64,000 nt of DNA from contig NC_020541.1 in NCBI RefSeq assembly GCF_000230695.2, positions 1,178,001 through 1,242,000 on the forward strand, read 5' to 3'. Under the pieces are notes generated by a model, which had not been told where the DNA came from, ran no database searches, and saw only the letters and a list, made by a program, of their open reading frames with translations. This DNA comes from Rhodanobacter denitrificans (lineage in GTDB: Bacteria; Pseudomonadota; Gammaproteobacteria; Xanthomonadales; Rhodanobacteraceae). Both the position numbers and the translations under genes were made by a program. How positions within the stretch are numbered: position 1 is the first letter of the stretch; every line of letters starts with the position of its first letter. This document shows positions 53,990 through 61,882 of the stretch, piece by piece.

Positions 53990-56512
53990 TCACACATACC
54001 GCAGCCGCTCCACCGCAAACGCGCCGTCGGTGTCGAGCCTCTCGCCCAGCTTGCGCAGGTGGTTGAAGGTGGCTTGCCCGCGTTCGCGGCCGACCATGAA
54101 GACCGGGCCGTAGTCGGTGTGGCGGGCGGTGGCTTTTTCCACTTCTTCGGTCTTGCCCCAGAACTGGTTGCCTTTGACTTCCAGCAGGGCGATGCCGCCG
54201 GGCGTTTCGCGCTCGGCCAGGCTCACCACGAAGTCGGGATAGAAGCCGTCGCCGTCGTCCCAGCGGTACAGGCCCAGCGCGTCGGGGTATCGGTAGTCCG
54301 AAGCGTTGCGGTGCCACCAGCGCACCAGCGGGCTGTCGTCCAGCAGCCGGGCCACGGCCTGCTCGTCGTCGTTCAGGCCCGCAGGCATCACGCCGTACAG
54401 CGCGCGTCGCGCGCTGGGCAGGCGCAAATCACTTTGCAGTTCGGCCCGCAGCGGCGCGTCCACGTCGACGACCTGATCGTGTCGCGCGCGCTTGTAGGCG
54501 GCGGCCAGCAAGGTCGGGTGGCGCACCAGCACGAAGTCCAGTTGCTGCATCAGGGTCTCGTCGTCGGCCGGTGCCTCGGCACCGGCCAGTTCGATCGCGC
54601 GGCGGAAGCGCTCCAGCAAGCGCAGATGCAACTCGCGGTCGTTGGACTCCTTCAGCCGCAGCCGGATCTGCTCGGCGCGTTCGGCCACGGCTTCGGGGGC
54701 GAGGTCGGCAAACAGATCCTTGCCGTCGTCGCCGACGTGGTTGCCCTGGAACAGATCGCGCTCGTCGCGGCTGACCCGCTCGCGCGTGCGGGTGCGGCTG
54801 TTCAGCACCTCGCCGCTGAAGTCCACGAAGTCGACCAGCCGCGCCTCGAAGTCGGACGGCGCCGGCGGCAGCCGTTCGCTGCGCAGCACGCTCGGGGCAT
54901 CCGGCCGGCGCGGGTAGCGGTGCACGCTGGCGCGGGCCAGGGTCAGCAGCGGCCGCTGCGCATCCGGCGTCGCCGCCGGGGCGGTGCCGGCGACGCCGGC
55001 CAGTTGCAGCAGGTCGTGCGCTGCCGGCACCCACAGTTCGCGTTCGCCGCCGGCCACGTCGCCGCCGGTGGCGTCGGCGTTTTGTACCGATCCTTCCGGC
55101 GTCGGCGCGGCCTGCGTCTGCACGCCCTGCGGCGACACCAGCAGCGCCAGCGGCTCGCCGCTGCGCGCCACCTGCACCTGCGCCGTGTCGCCGATCACCG
55201 TGATGACGGTCTGCGTGCCTGTCTCAGGTGCGTGCGTGGTCAGCGCGTTGATCTGCGCGCCAGCGTCGAGCAGGCCTTCCTGCGACTCGGCGTTGGCGAG
55301 GAACACGTAGCCCTGGCTCAGCATCTCCGGCAGGTCGTCGCGTTCCTGCAGCAGCGCGTGCCGGCGCACGATGCGGCCGATCACCTGCACGCCGAACGCC
55401 TTGTCGCGCGCACCGCGCAGCGCGGCGAGGGTGAACGCACGCGGCGCATCGAAGCCCAGCGCCACCGCCATCTTGAAGATCAGCACCTCGACGGTCGGGT
55501 CGCTGGCCAGCGCGATCAGGTCCGGGTCGGGTTCCGCGGCAGTGTGCACGCGCACGGCGCTGTCGGCAAAGCCGAGCACGTCGACCAGGTAGCGATGCGC
55601 GTCCTTCTGTGCCTGCGCGCCGTCGGGCACCTGCACCAGCATCAGCGGCGTCAGCGCGATGCCGGCCGTGCGCAGCGTGTGGTGGATGTGCCGGTGCATC
55701 GCCGCGCATTCGCGCAGCGCCAGGTGCTCGAAGTCGATCAGCTGCGCCGCGTCGCCGTCGCGCGCCAGGAAGCGCACGATGCGCACGCCGCGCTTGAGCA
55801 GGCCCGCTTCCACGGCGGCGTGACGGCTCACCGAGGCCCAGTCGGCCGGCTCGCCGATGCGGTAGCCGGTGTCGCGCTCGAACGCCAGCGCGTCCGCATC
55901 GCGCGGGGTGGCGGTCATCATCAGCGTGTAGTCCGGCTTCAGCACCTCGCTGAAGAAGGCGCGCGCCTGCGCGGCCTTGTGGAAACCGTGGTGCGCCTCG
56001 TCCACCACGCAGCCGATGCGCACGCCATCCAAGCGTGCCTGCACGATCAGCGCATCCAGCGATTGGCCGTCGTCGCCCTTGCTGCGCGCGCGCCGGCTGT
56101 CCGCGTTGCGCGCGGCCACCGAGCCCCAGGTGGTGACGAACACGCCGCCGCCGTCCACCGCGCCCAGCCGGCGGTCGCTGTCCAGATCGAGCAGGCGCAG
56201 CGACGGCGCGTGTGCGGCGATCACCGCGCGCGACTGCTCCACCAGCCCGGCGAACGGCGCAAACCAGAACCACAGTACGCGGCGCTCGCGGCTGAAACGC
56301 GCCAGCGCCTCGATCGCGATGATCGTCTTGCCGGCGCCGGTCGGTGCCTGCAGCACCACCGCGCCGTCGCGCTGGCGTACTTCGTCCACCACGGCGCTGT
56401 CGCCCAGGCGCGGGTCGTCGTACAGCGTGCGCACGTTGTCGAAGCGGGCCACGATGCCCGCGCACACTTCTTCCTGGAAGGGTTTGAGATTCAACGGCAT
56501 GTCAGCGTCCAA
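53990..56512 (-). CDS. DEAD/DEAH helicase-nuclease, type III restriction (Res)-like subunit
   Basis: The 840-residue protein has Walker A APTGAGKT (56-63), DEAH in CVVDEAHHGF (Asp171-His174) and motif III TATPR (200-204), then lobe 2 with IGRIVRRHALL. At the C-terminus GFYPDFVVSL (Pro759, Asp760) and ALLEVKGNQFW (Glu778, Lys780) make a PD-(D/E)xK nuclease site. This helicase-plus-nuclease layout is that of type III Res subunits. It overlaps the methyltransferase gene by 11 bases if it starts at 56512; an internal ATG at 56500 is equally possible. Confidence 0.9.
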   Translation of the reverse strand: MDADMPLNLKPFQEEVCAGIVARFDNVRTLYDDPRLGDSAVVDEVRQRDGAVVLQAPTGAGKTIIAIEALARFSRERRVLWFWFAPFAGLVEQSRAVIAAHAPSLRLLDLDSDRRLGAVDGGGVFVTTWGSVAARNADSRRARSKGDDGQSLDALIVQARLDGVRIGCVVDEAHHGFHKAAQARAFFSEVLKPDYTLMMTATPRDADALAFERDTGYRIGEPADWASVSRHAAVEAGLLKRGVRIVRFLARDGDAAQLIDFEHLALRECAAMHRHIHHTLRTAGIALTPLMLVQVPDGAQAQKDAHRYLVDVLGFADSAVRVHTAAEPDPDLIALASDPTVEVLIFKMAVALGFDAPRAFTLAALRGARDKAFGVQVIGRIVRRHALLQERDDLPEMLSQGYVFLANAESQEGLLDAGAQINALTTHAPETGTQTVITVIGDTAQVQVARSGEPLALLVSPQGVQTQAAPTPEGSVQNADATGGDVAGGERELWVPAAHDLLQLAGVAGTAPAATPDAQRPLLTLARASVHRYPRRPDAPSVLRSERLPPAPSDFEARLVDFVDFSGEVLNSRTRTRERVSRDERDLFQGNHVGDDGKDLFADLAPEAVAERAEQIRLRLKESNDRELHLRLLERFRRAIELAGAEAPADDETLMQQLDFVLVRHPTLLAAAYKRARHDQVVDVDAPLRAELQSDLRLPSARRALYGVMPAGLNDDEQAVARLLDDSPLVRWWHRNASDYRYPDALGLYRWDDGDGFYPDFVVSLAERETPGGIALLEVKGNQFWGKTEEVEKATARHTDYGPVFMVGRERGQATFNHLRKLGERLDTDGAFAVERLRYV

Positions 56513-58838
56513 AGCGTGCGCGCAAGGCTTGCGGAATGGGTTGCCAGTCGGCGTCCGGCGCCAGTTCGCGCACGCGCTCGGGTGACCAGCAGTAGATGGT
56601 GGGGCGGGCTTTTATTGAAGAGTGCGGCGACGGATCGCCGCCTTTTGACGTTTGCGCGTGGGGATGCGCGCACGGGTATGCCGCCAGCCAGTCGCGCAGG
56701 TGCGCGACGTGCGCCTCGCGGAAGTCGGCCAGATAGGCCAGCGCGCCGTCGGCGGCAAAGCCGGCGTTGGGCCACGGCGACAGCGCGTGATCGTGCAGCA
56801 ACTGCAGCGCGTGCCATACCTCGGCGTGCTCCAGCTTCACGCTCAGCCGGTGCGGCGCGATGCGCCGCGCGCGCAGGTAGGCGAAGCTGCCGCCCAGGCC
56901 CGCCACTGCTTCGCCCTTGCTGTTGGTGTAGCCGCCCATCACCCGGCGCACGCGCTCGGCGCAGACGTCGCGGCACAGGTTCTTGTCTGGCTGCTCGTCG
57001 GTGGCCTCGGTGCTGGAGACCAGGATGAAGCGTCGCTCGCCGCCGTCTTCGGCGTTGAGCTTGGCCACCGCCTGCGCCAGCGTGCCGGAGCCGGCGAAGA
57101 AGTCGAGGGTGGTGTCGCCCGGATTGCTGGCGATGCGCAGGATGCGTTCCATCAACTGCACCGGCTTGGGGGTGGAGAACACCTCGCCGGACGACTCGAA
57201 ACGCAGCACGTCGAGGAGCTGCTTCTTGGCATCCTGCGTATGACCCACTTCACCGTAGGTCCAAAGCGTTTGCGGGACGACGCCTTGTTTCACTTCGGAG
57301 AGGAAGCGTTTGATGGCTGGCACGTTGTTGCCGTCCTTGCCCCACCAGATGCGAGCGTCTGCATCCAATTCCGCAAACTTCTCCTTTGAAGCACGCCAAT
57401 ACATTCCGGACGGTGGGCTTTCAATCACACGGCCGGAAGGGCAGGTGATTCCGTATGTCCCGGCTCCATAAAAATTGCGTGCTGATAGATCGCTAGGTTT
57501 CCATGGCCCTCGCGGATCGTTGTCGGGGTTCTTGTATGCGCGGTTCTGTCCCTCGCTCCGTGGTACGGGATTGGGATGCCAGTTTGCGCGGCTCTTTGCG
57601 TACACGACGATGTATTCGTGATCGTCGGAGAAATGCTGCGCAGTGTTCTTGGGCGAATACACCTTCTGCCAGATCACATTGGCGATGAAGTTCCCCTCGC
57701 CAAACACCTCATCCATCAGCATCCCCAGCCGGAACAGCTCGTTGTCGTCGATGCTGACGAAGATCACGCCGTCGTCGGCGAGCAGGTCCTTGGCCAGGCG
57801 CAGGCGCTTGTACATGAACTCCAGCCACAGCGAGTGGCGGAAGCGGTGGCTCTTGTCGACGAAGCGGTCGTTGTAGACGAAGTCGCGGTTGCCGGTGTTG
57901 TACGGCGGGTCGATGTAGATGCAGCGGATCTTGCCGGCGTGGCTCATGCGCAGGGCGCGCAGGGCGTCGTAGTTGTCGCCCTCGATGATCAGGTTGCGCC
58001 AGGGCGCGTCGCCGTGGCTGAGCGCAGAGTCGAGGTCCAGCGCCACGTAGTCATCGTTGATCGCGGTGTCGGGGTCGATGTCATCCCTTTCCCACACCAG
58101 GCCGAGTTGACGCTCGGTGTCGCGACGGGTCAGCAGGCGTACCAGCGCGTCCTTGCCCAGGTGGTCATAGCGGGATGGCTGCGGCATCGCGCCGGGTTGG
58201 TTCGATGCCTTCGTTTTGTCTGGCGTCGCGGGTGACGGTGTTGGAGCCTCGACGCGATGTTCGGCGGCCTGCTCGGCCACGCGCGAGGTGAACAGGCCAT
58301 GCTGCGGGTCACTGGAACCTGGCTGCCATTCCTCGGGAGTGGCGCGGTCGCGCAGGTCGGCACGCAACCCGTCGCTACAGCCGGACAGAAATGTTTCCCA
58401 GTCATGTGCCGATTTCAGGGTGGTCGGTGCGGCGGAGCCATGGATCAGCACGGCGGCCTTGCCGGCGCGCACAAGGCGCAGGACGTTCAGCACGGTGCCG
58501 GGGCTCTTGCCATCCCAGATCATCAGACCGAAGTCGGCAGCCTGGGCCATTTCGCGATCCTTGGCGGCATAGAACTGGAAGCCCTTGGCGGTCTTCGGCG
58601 GCGTGACGACCTGCAGGTTCCACTGCCCGAGGTTGTTGCGCGGGCGAGGCCCTGAGCAGTACACCGTGACCTTGCGGTAATCCGCTTCATGCAGGAACTT
58701 CTGCACCGCCCGGTCGGCACCGTTGGCGTCACCGACGACCACGTCATGGCCCTTGCTCATGACGTTGTCCAGCCGTTCCCTGACCTGACTGGACAGGTGC
58801 GACACGTGGCGCGAGCCACCGATGAAAATGGTGCTCAA
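56502..58838 (-). CDS. Fusion of an N-terminal SLOG (YspA-like) domain with a type III-like beta-class DNA methyltransferase (Mod)
   Basis: The 778-residue ORF has two parts. Residues 1-170 form a SLOG/YspA-like domain: FIGGSRHVS (5-13), VVVGDANGADRAVQKFLHEA (33-52), a segment from AKDREMAQAADFG to SPGTVLNVLRLVRAGKAAVL (92-131). A low-complexity linker (about 171-217) follows. From PSRYDHLGKDALVRLL (221-236) it is a beta-class N6-adenine methyltransferase with motif IV DPPYNTG (310-316), a TRD between about 390 and 560, and motif I FFAGSGT (580-586). Met218 (58187) would be the start of a stand-alone Mod. No frameshift is needed. It is coupled to the phosphoribosyltransferase gene by a four-base overlap. 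Confidence 0.9.
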   Translation of the reverse strand: MSTIFIGGSRHVSHLSSQVRERLDNVMSKGHDVVVGDANGADRAVQKFLHEADYRKVTVYCSGPRPRNNLGQWNLQVVTPPKTAKGFQFYAAKDREMAQAADFGLMIWDGKSPGTVLNVLRLVRAGKAAVLIHGSAAPTTLKSAHDWETFLSGCSDGLRADLRDRATPEEWQPGSSDPQHGLFTSRVAEQAAEHRVEAPTPSPATPDKTKASNQPGAMPQPSRYDHLGKDALVRLLTRRDTERQLGLVWERDDIDPDTAINDDYVALDLDSALSHGDAPWRNLIIEGDNYDALRALRMSHAGKIRCIYIDPPYNTGNRDFVYNDRFVDKSHRFRHSLWLEFMYKRLRLAKDLLADDGVIFVSIDDNELFRLGMLMDEVFGEGNFIANVIWQKVYSPKNTAQHFSDDHEYIVVYAKSRANWHPNPVPRSEGQNRAYKNPDNDPRGPWKPSDLSARNFYGAGTYGITCPSGRVIESPPSGMYWRASKEKFAELDADARIWWGKDGNNVPAIKRFLSEVKQGVVPQTLWTYGEVGHTQDAKKQLLDVLRFESSGEVFSTPKPVQLMERILRIASNPGDTTLDFFAGSGTLAQAVAKLNAEDGGERRFILVSSTEATDEQPDKNLCRDVCAERVRRVMGGYTNSKGEAVAGLGGSFAYLRARRIAPHRLSVKLEHAEVWHALQLLHDHALSPWPNAGFAADGALAYLADFREAHVAHLRDWLAAYPCAHPHAQTSKGGDPSPHSSIKARPTIYCWSPERVRELAPDADWQPIPQALRARFGR

Positions 58839-59422
58839 TGGTGACTCCGTGTGCGGGTGATGGTGAGCACGCTGACGCTCATTGCCTGACCAGCTTGCAA
58901 CAGCACGTCCGTAATGGCGTTCAAGGTCGAACCCGAGCGGAACAGGTCGTCGAACAGCAGCACTCGCTTGCGCGCCGTGTGTCGGGCATCCACGGTGTAG
59001 AGCCCGTTCAGCAACTGCGCACGCTGGGTCGGATCTTCGACGCCCTTGAGCTGGGCGGGTGCCCGCGTGGTGCCAACACAGTCGATCACCGGCAGGCCGA
59101 CAGCGGCTCCGATGCCGTGCGCCAGCAGGATGACTGGCTGCAGGGCGCGTGGCGTGGAAGGCGGGACAGGAATGATCACGTCGAATTTCGACCGGTATGG
59201 CTTCAGGTAGTTGGCAGCCGTAGTGATGATAGCTTGCGCAGCGCTGCGATCCTGCCGGTACTTGAGCCGGTACAGGAGTTCGGCGATTTCCGGCCGGCTG
59301 GTATCAAATTGCATGTGGCCCTGTGCGTTGGGGCCAATCGGTGTGCTGCGGGTCGTATGGAAATCAAGAGCCATGCCGGCCAGCCACTTGCCGGTGATTT
59401 TCTGCGGGTTGATCGCGATCAT
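58835..59422 (-). CDS. ComF-like phosphoribosyltransferase
   Basis: The 195-residue protein has the type I phosphoribosyltransferase PRPP-binding motif VLLFDDLFRSGSTLNAI (154-170, Asp158-Asp159 and the Ser/Gly/Ser-Thr loop), preceded by FDVIIPVPPSTPRALQPV (80-97), as in ComF and related proteins. No zinc-finger cysteines are present, unlike ComF itself. Predicted chemistry is transfer between PRPP and a base; the base is unknown. TAGGAGGG is a strong ribosome-binding site before the ATG. A TACAAT at 59456-59461 (minus strand) is a candidate -10, without a clear -35. It is the first gene of the SLOG-Mod/Res transcript. Confidence 0.88.
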   Translation of the reverse strand: MIAINPQKITGKWLAGMALDFHTTRSTPIGPNAQGHMQFDTSRPEIAELLYRLKYRQDRSAAQAIITTAANYLKPYRSKFDVIIPVPPSTPRALQPVILLAHGIGAAVGLPVIDCVGTTRAPAQLKGVEDPTQRAQLLNGLYTVDARHTARKRVLLFDDLFRSGSTLNAITDVLLQAGQAMSVSVLTITRTRSHH

Positions 59423-59637
59423 GGAAGCCCTCCTAGCCTGGGTGAACGCGATTCGATTGTATCCATCCGGGTTCCGCGCGGTTGCCCGTGGATTTGTGTG
59501 TGCGGAATCGCGGCAAGACCGATCCCCCGCCTCAGCCATCGCCTACATCACATCGCGCCCCAAGCCCGCAGCGGCCGGTTGCTAACCTCCTTCGCGCCGC
59601 CAATCGGGCGGCGTGAATCACGACAAGGAGTGTTTCC

Positions 59638-60123
59638 ATGTCCAGCGACAATCGTATTTCGGCGGTGCTTTCGGATGAGGACGTGACGGCGGTGCAGGGT
59701 GCGCTGGCGGCGGCCCGCGCGGTGCTGCCGTTCCTGGTGACGCTGTCGGCGCAGGAGCGGCAGGCCTTGCCGCGGCTGGGGCCGAAGTCGGTGGGGTTCG
59801 ACGAGAAGTGCGTGACCTACATGACGAACCGGGCGCAGTTCGTGCCGGGCTTCGTGGACCTGGCCGAGGTGCAGAAGGATCGCGCCCTGCGCAGCCAGCT
59901 GCTGCGTTTCGCGGCGGAGCTGCAGACGCTGGCCGCCAGCGTGGATGACACGCTGCAGCTGGTGGCCAGCGAGGTGTGGATGGCCGACCTGGCCTACTAC
60001 CAGAGCGTGCGCGAGGCGGCCCACCGCGGCCGTGACGGCGCGCAGGACGTGTACGACGACCTGCGCCAGCGCTTCCCCGGCCCGCGCGCCAACCGTGCCG
60101 TGCCGGAACCGGCGGCGGCCTGA
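59638..60123 (+). CDS. Small all-helical hypothetical protein
   Basis: I do not recognise a family name. The 161-residue protein is predicted mostly helical: ISAVLSDEDVTAVQGALAAA, FLVTLSAQERQALPRLGPKS, FVDLAEVQKDRALRSQLLRF and EVWMADLAYYQSVREAAHRG. No signal peptide or membrane segment is seen. AAGGAG lies upstream of the ATG. It is followed after three bases by an ORF with heptapeptide repeats, suggesting translational coupling. It is divergent from the phosphoribosyltransferase gene across 215 bases. Confidence 0.75.
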   Translation: MSSDNRISAVLSDEDVTAVQGALAAARAVLPFLVTLSAQERQALPRLGPKSVGFDEKCVTYMTNRAQFVPGFVDLAEVQKDRALRSQLLRFAAELQTLAASVDDTLQLVASEVWMADLAYYQSVREAAHRGRDGAQDVYDDLRQRFPGPRANRAVPEPAAA

Positions 60124-60126
60124 GTC

Positions 60127-60519
60127 GTGAACCCCGGCGGGGCGGTCGCCGACCGCGCCGCCGGGACTTTGCCGGTCGACACGGACCTGCGCTACCGCAG
60201 TCTCGCGGTTCGCCACCCCGGCGCCGCGCTTCGCCACCGCCCCGTCGACTTTCCGAACCTCCCCGCCGGCCTGGGGCACGTCCCCGTCGAGGTTCGGAAC
60301 CTCTCCGTCGAGCTTCGCGACCTCCTCGCCGGGGTTCCGAACCTCCCCGCCGGCCTGGGGCACGTCCCCGTCGAGGTTCGGAACCTCTCCGTCGAGCTTC
60401 GCGACCTCCTCGCCGGGGTTCCGTACCTCCCGCCCGACCTGTGGAGCCTCCCGGTCGGGGTTCGCCATGTCCTCGCCGACCTTCGGAACCGCACCCGTTT
60501 CCCCATCGGTGTCCTGTGA
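60127..60519 (+). CDS. Putative heptapeptide-repeat protein coupled to the upstream gene
   Basis: The 130-residue ORF starts with GTG three bases after the previous stop. Residues 39-122 are twelve heptads such as PVEVRNL, SVELRDL, LAGVPNL and PAGLGHV, consensus x-[VA]-x-[VLF]-x-x-[LV], encoded by 21-bp DNA repeats with a perfect higher-order 84-bp duplication (60253 to 60337). Hydrophobics at a fixed seven-residue spacing continue back to Leu21. The minus strand is also open with E-V-x-x-L-D-G heptads, so coding strand is uncertain. Start coupling and direction favour this strand. Function unknown. Confidence 0.45.
   Translation: MNPGGAVADRAAGTLPVDTDLRYRSLAVRHPGAALRHRPVDFPNLPAGLGHVPVEVRNLSVELRDLLAGVPNLPAGLGHVPVEVRNLSVELRDLLAGVPYLPPDLWSLPVGVRHVLADLRNRTRFPIGVL
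60241..60492 (+). repeat. 21-bp minisatellite with an 84-bp higher-order duplication
   Basis: The DNA is periodic at 21 bases. The segment starting CCGAACCTCCCC at 60253 recurs at 60337, an 84-bp (4 x 21) tandem duplication with near-identity, followed by more diverged units. The periodicity is a multiple of three, so it keeps reading frames on both strands. Confidence 0.88.
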
Positions 60520-60572
60520 TTTTTTTCCGTACCCTGCGAATCATGGGATGAACCGCGAGGAAGCAGGCGTCC

Positions 60573-61094
60573 ATGACCGGTAGACAACACCAGCAACGTT
60601 TCGAGTCGCTGCTGCACGAGCATCGCAGGATCGTGTTCAAGGTGGCCGGGCTGTACAGCCGCAGCACCGCCGACCGCGACGACCTGGTGCAGGAGATCGG
60701 CGCGCAGCTGTGGCGGTCGTTCGGCGGCTACGACCCGGCGCGGGCGAAGTTTTCCACCTGGCTGTACCGCATCGCGCTGAACGTGGCGATCTCGCAGGCG
60801 CGGCGCTGGCCCGAGGCCGACCGCTTCGAGCCGCTGGACACGCACCACCTGGAAACCGTCGGCGGTGGCGAACCGATCGCCGAACAGGACGAGCGGCTGA
60901 CCGCGCTGCACGCGTTCATCGGCCAGCTCGATCCGCTGAACCGCGCGCTGATCCTGCTGTACCTGGAAGACCGCAGCTACGCCGAGATCGCCGACGTGCT
61001 CGGCCTCAGCGAAACCAACGTGGCGACCAAGCTCGGTCGCATCAAGCAGAAACTGCGCGGCCAGATGACCGCCGCGCAGGCCACCGGAGCATGA
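60573..61094 (+). CDS. ECF-type RNA polymerase sigma factor
   Basis: The 173-residue protein has sigma-70 region 2 (FESLLHEHRRIVFKVAGLYS, DRDDLVQEIGAQLWRSFGGY, FSTWLYRIALNVAISQARRW) and region 4 (LDPLNRALILLYLEDRSYAE, IADVLGLSETNVATKLGRIK), with no region 3, so it is an extracytoplasmic-function sigma factor. GAGGAAG lies upstream of the ATG. Its stop overlaps the start of a membrane protein gene (ATGA), the usual arrangement for a sigma factor and its cognate regulator. Confidence 0.95.
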   Translation: MTGRQHQQRFESLLHEHRRIVFKVAGLYSRSTADRDDLVQEIGAQLWRSFGGYDPARAKFSTWLYRIALNVAISQARRWPEADRFEPLDTHHLETVGGGEPIAEQDERLTALHAFIGQLDPLNRALILLYLEDRSYAEIADVLGLSETNVATKLGRIKQKLRGQMTAAQATGA

Positions 61095-61762
61095 CGATGG
61101 AACTCGATGAGATGAAACAGGCGTGGGCACGCATGGACCTGCGCCAGGACGGCATGGAGGCGCTGTTGCGCCAGGACTTCCGCGACCGGCGGATGGACAA
61201 GGCGCGTTCGACGCTGCGCTGGAGCCTGCTGGGGCAGGCGGTCGAGATCGCCTGCTGGCTGGCCTTCGTGGTGTTCGTCGCCTCGTTCTGGGTGGCGCAC
61301 CGGCAGGTCACGCACCTGCTGGTGATCGGCCTGCTGCTGCACGCCTACGGCATCGCCGGCATCTGGTCGAGCGTCACCCAGCTGTTCCTGCTCAGCCGCA
61401 TCTATCTGTTCGATGCGCCGGTGCTGGTGCTGCAGCGGCGGCTGGCGCAGCTGCGCCGCTTCCGCATGGTCAGCACGCTGGCGCTGGGCCTGCCGTGGTG
61501 GTTCCTGTGGCTGCTGCTGCCGCTGGTGGTGCTGACCTGGTGGTCCGGGACGGACCTGTTCGTCGGGGCCTCGGGCTGGATCGGGGCCAACATGGCGGTC
61601 GGCGCCGTTGGCGTCGGCTTCAGCCTGTGGCTGGCGCGTCGCCTGGCCGGTCGCCCGCTCCGCTCGCCGTGGCTGCAGCGCGTGGTCGACGACATGAGCG
61701 GTTGCAGCCTGGCGCGCGCTTCGCGCCAGCTGGACGAGATCGCCCGCTTCGAGCAGGAGTGA
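61091..61762 (+). CDS. Membrane protein coupled to the ECF sigma factor, possible anti-sigma factor
   Basis: The 223-residue protein begins with a 40-residue cytoplasmic segment (MTMELDEMKQAWARMDLRQD and on), followed by four hydrophobic segments: AVEIACWLAFVVFVASFWVA, LLVIGLLLHAYGIAGIWSSV, LALGLPWWFLWLLLPLVVLT and ANMAVGAVGVGFSLWLARRL. Its N-terminal tail could bind the sigma factor, but I see no zinc-binding anti-sigma motif. Assignment as anti-sigma is from gene order. The start overlaps the sigma gene stop. Confidence 0.8.
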   Translation: MTMELDEMKQAWARMDLRQDGMEALLRQDFRDRRMDKARSTLRWSLLGQAVEIACWLAFVVFVASFWVAHRQVTHLLVIGLLLHAYGIAGIWSSVTQLFLLSRIYLFDAPVLVLQRRLAQLRRFRMVSTLALGLPWWFLWLLLPLVVLTWWSGTDLFVGASGWIGANMAVGAVGVGFSLWLARRLAGRPLRSPWLQRVVDDMSGCSLARASRQLDEIARFEQE

Positions 61763-61882
61763 ACGGATGCGGCGGATGACCGCCGGCTGAATCCGTGCCG
61801 GCCATGGGCGTCATCCGCGCGCGGGGTCGCCTCGTTTGCTGCCTTCAACCCGCCACGGTGGCGGTGCGAGGGAGGGAACACC

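Noticed and set aside
53762..57028. A 1088-codon open frame on the plus strand
   Set aside because: It is antisense to the helicase-nuclease and Mod genes, with no recognisable domain and no ribosome-binding site.
56502..58838. The SLOG-Mod fusion as a sequencing frameshift that merged two genes
   Set aside because: One uninterrupted frame with a plausible linker and normal codon use joins both parts; no frameshift is needed to explain it. Raw-read support cannot be tested here.
59548..60468. Minus-strand ORF with E-V-x-x-L-D-G heptads
   Set aside because: It runs antisense to the 59638-60123 gene and lacks a good start site. The plus-strand ORF follows that gene by three bases. It remains an alternative and is noted there.
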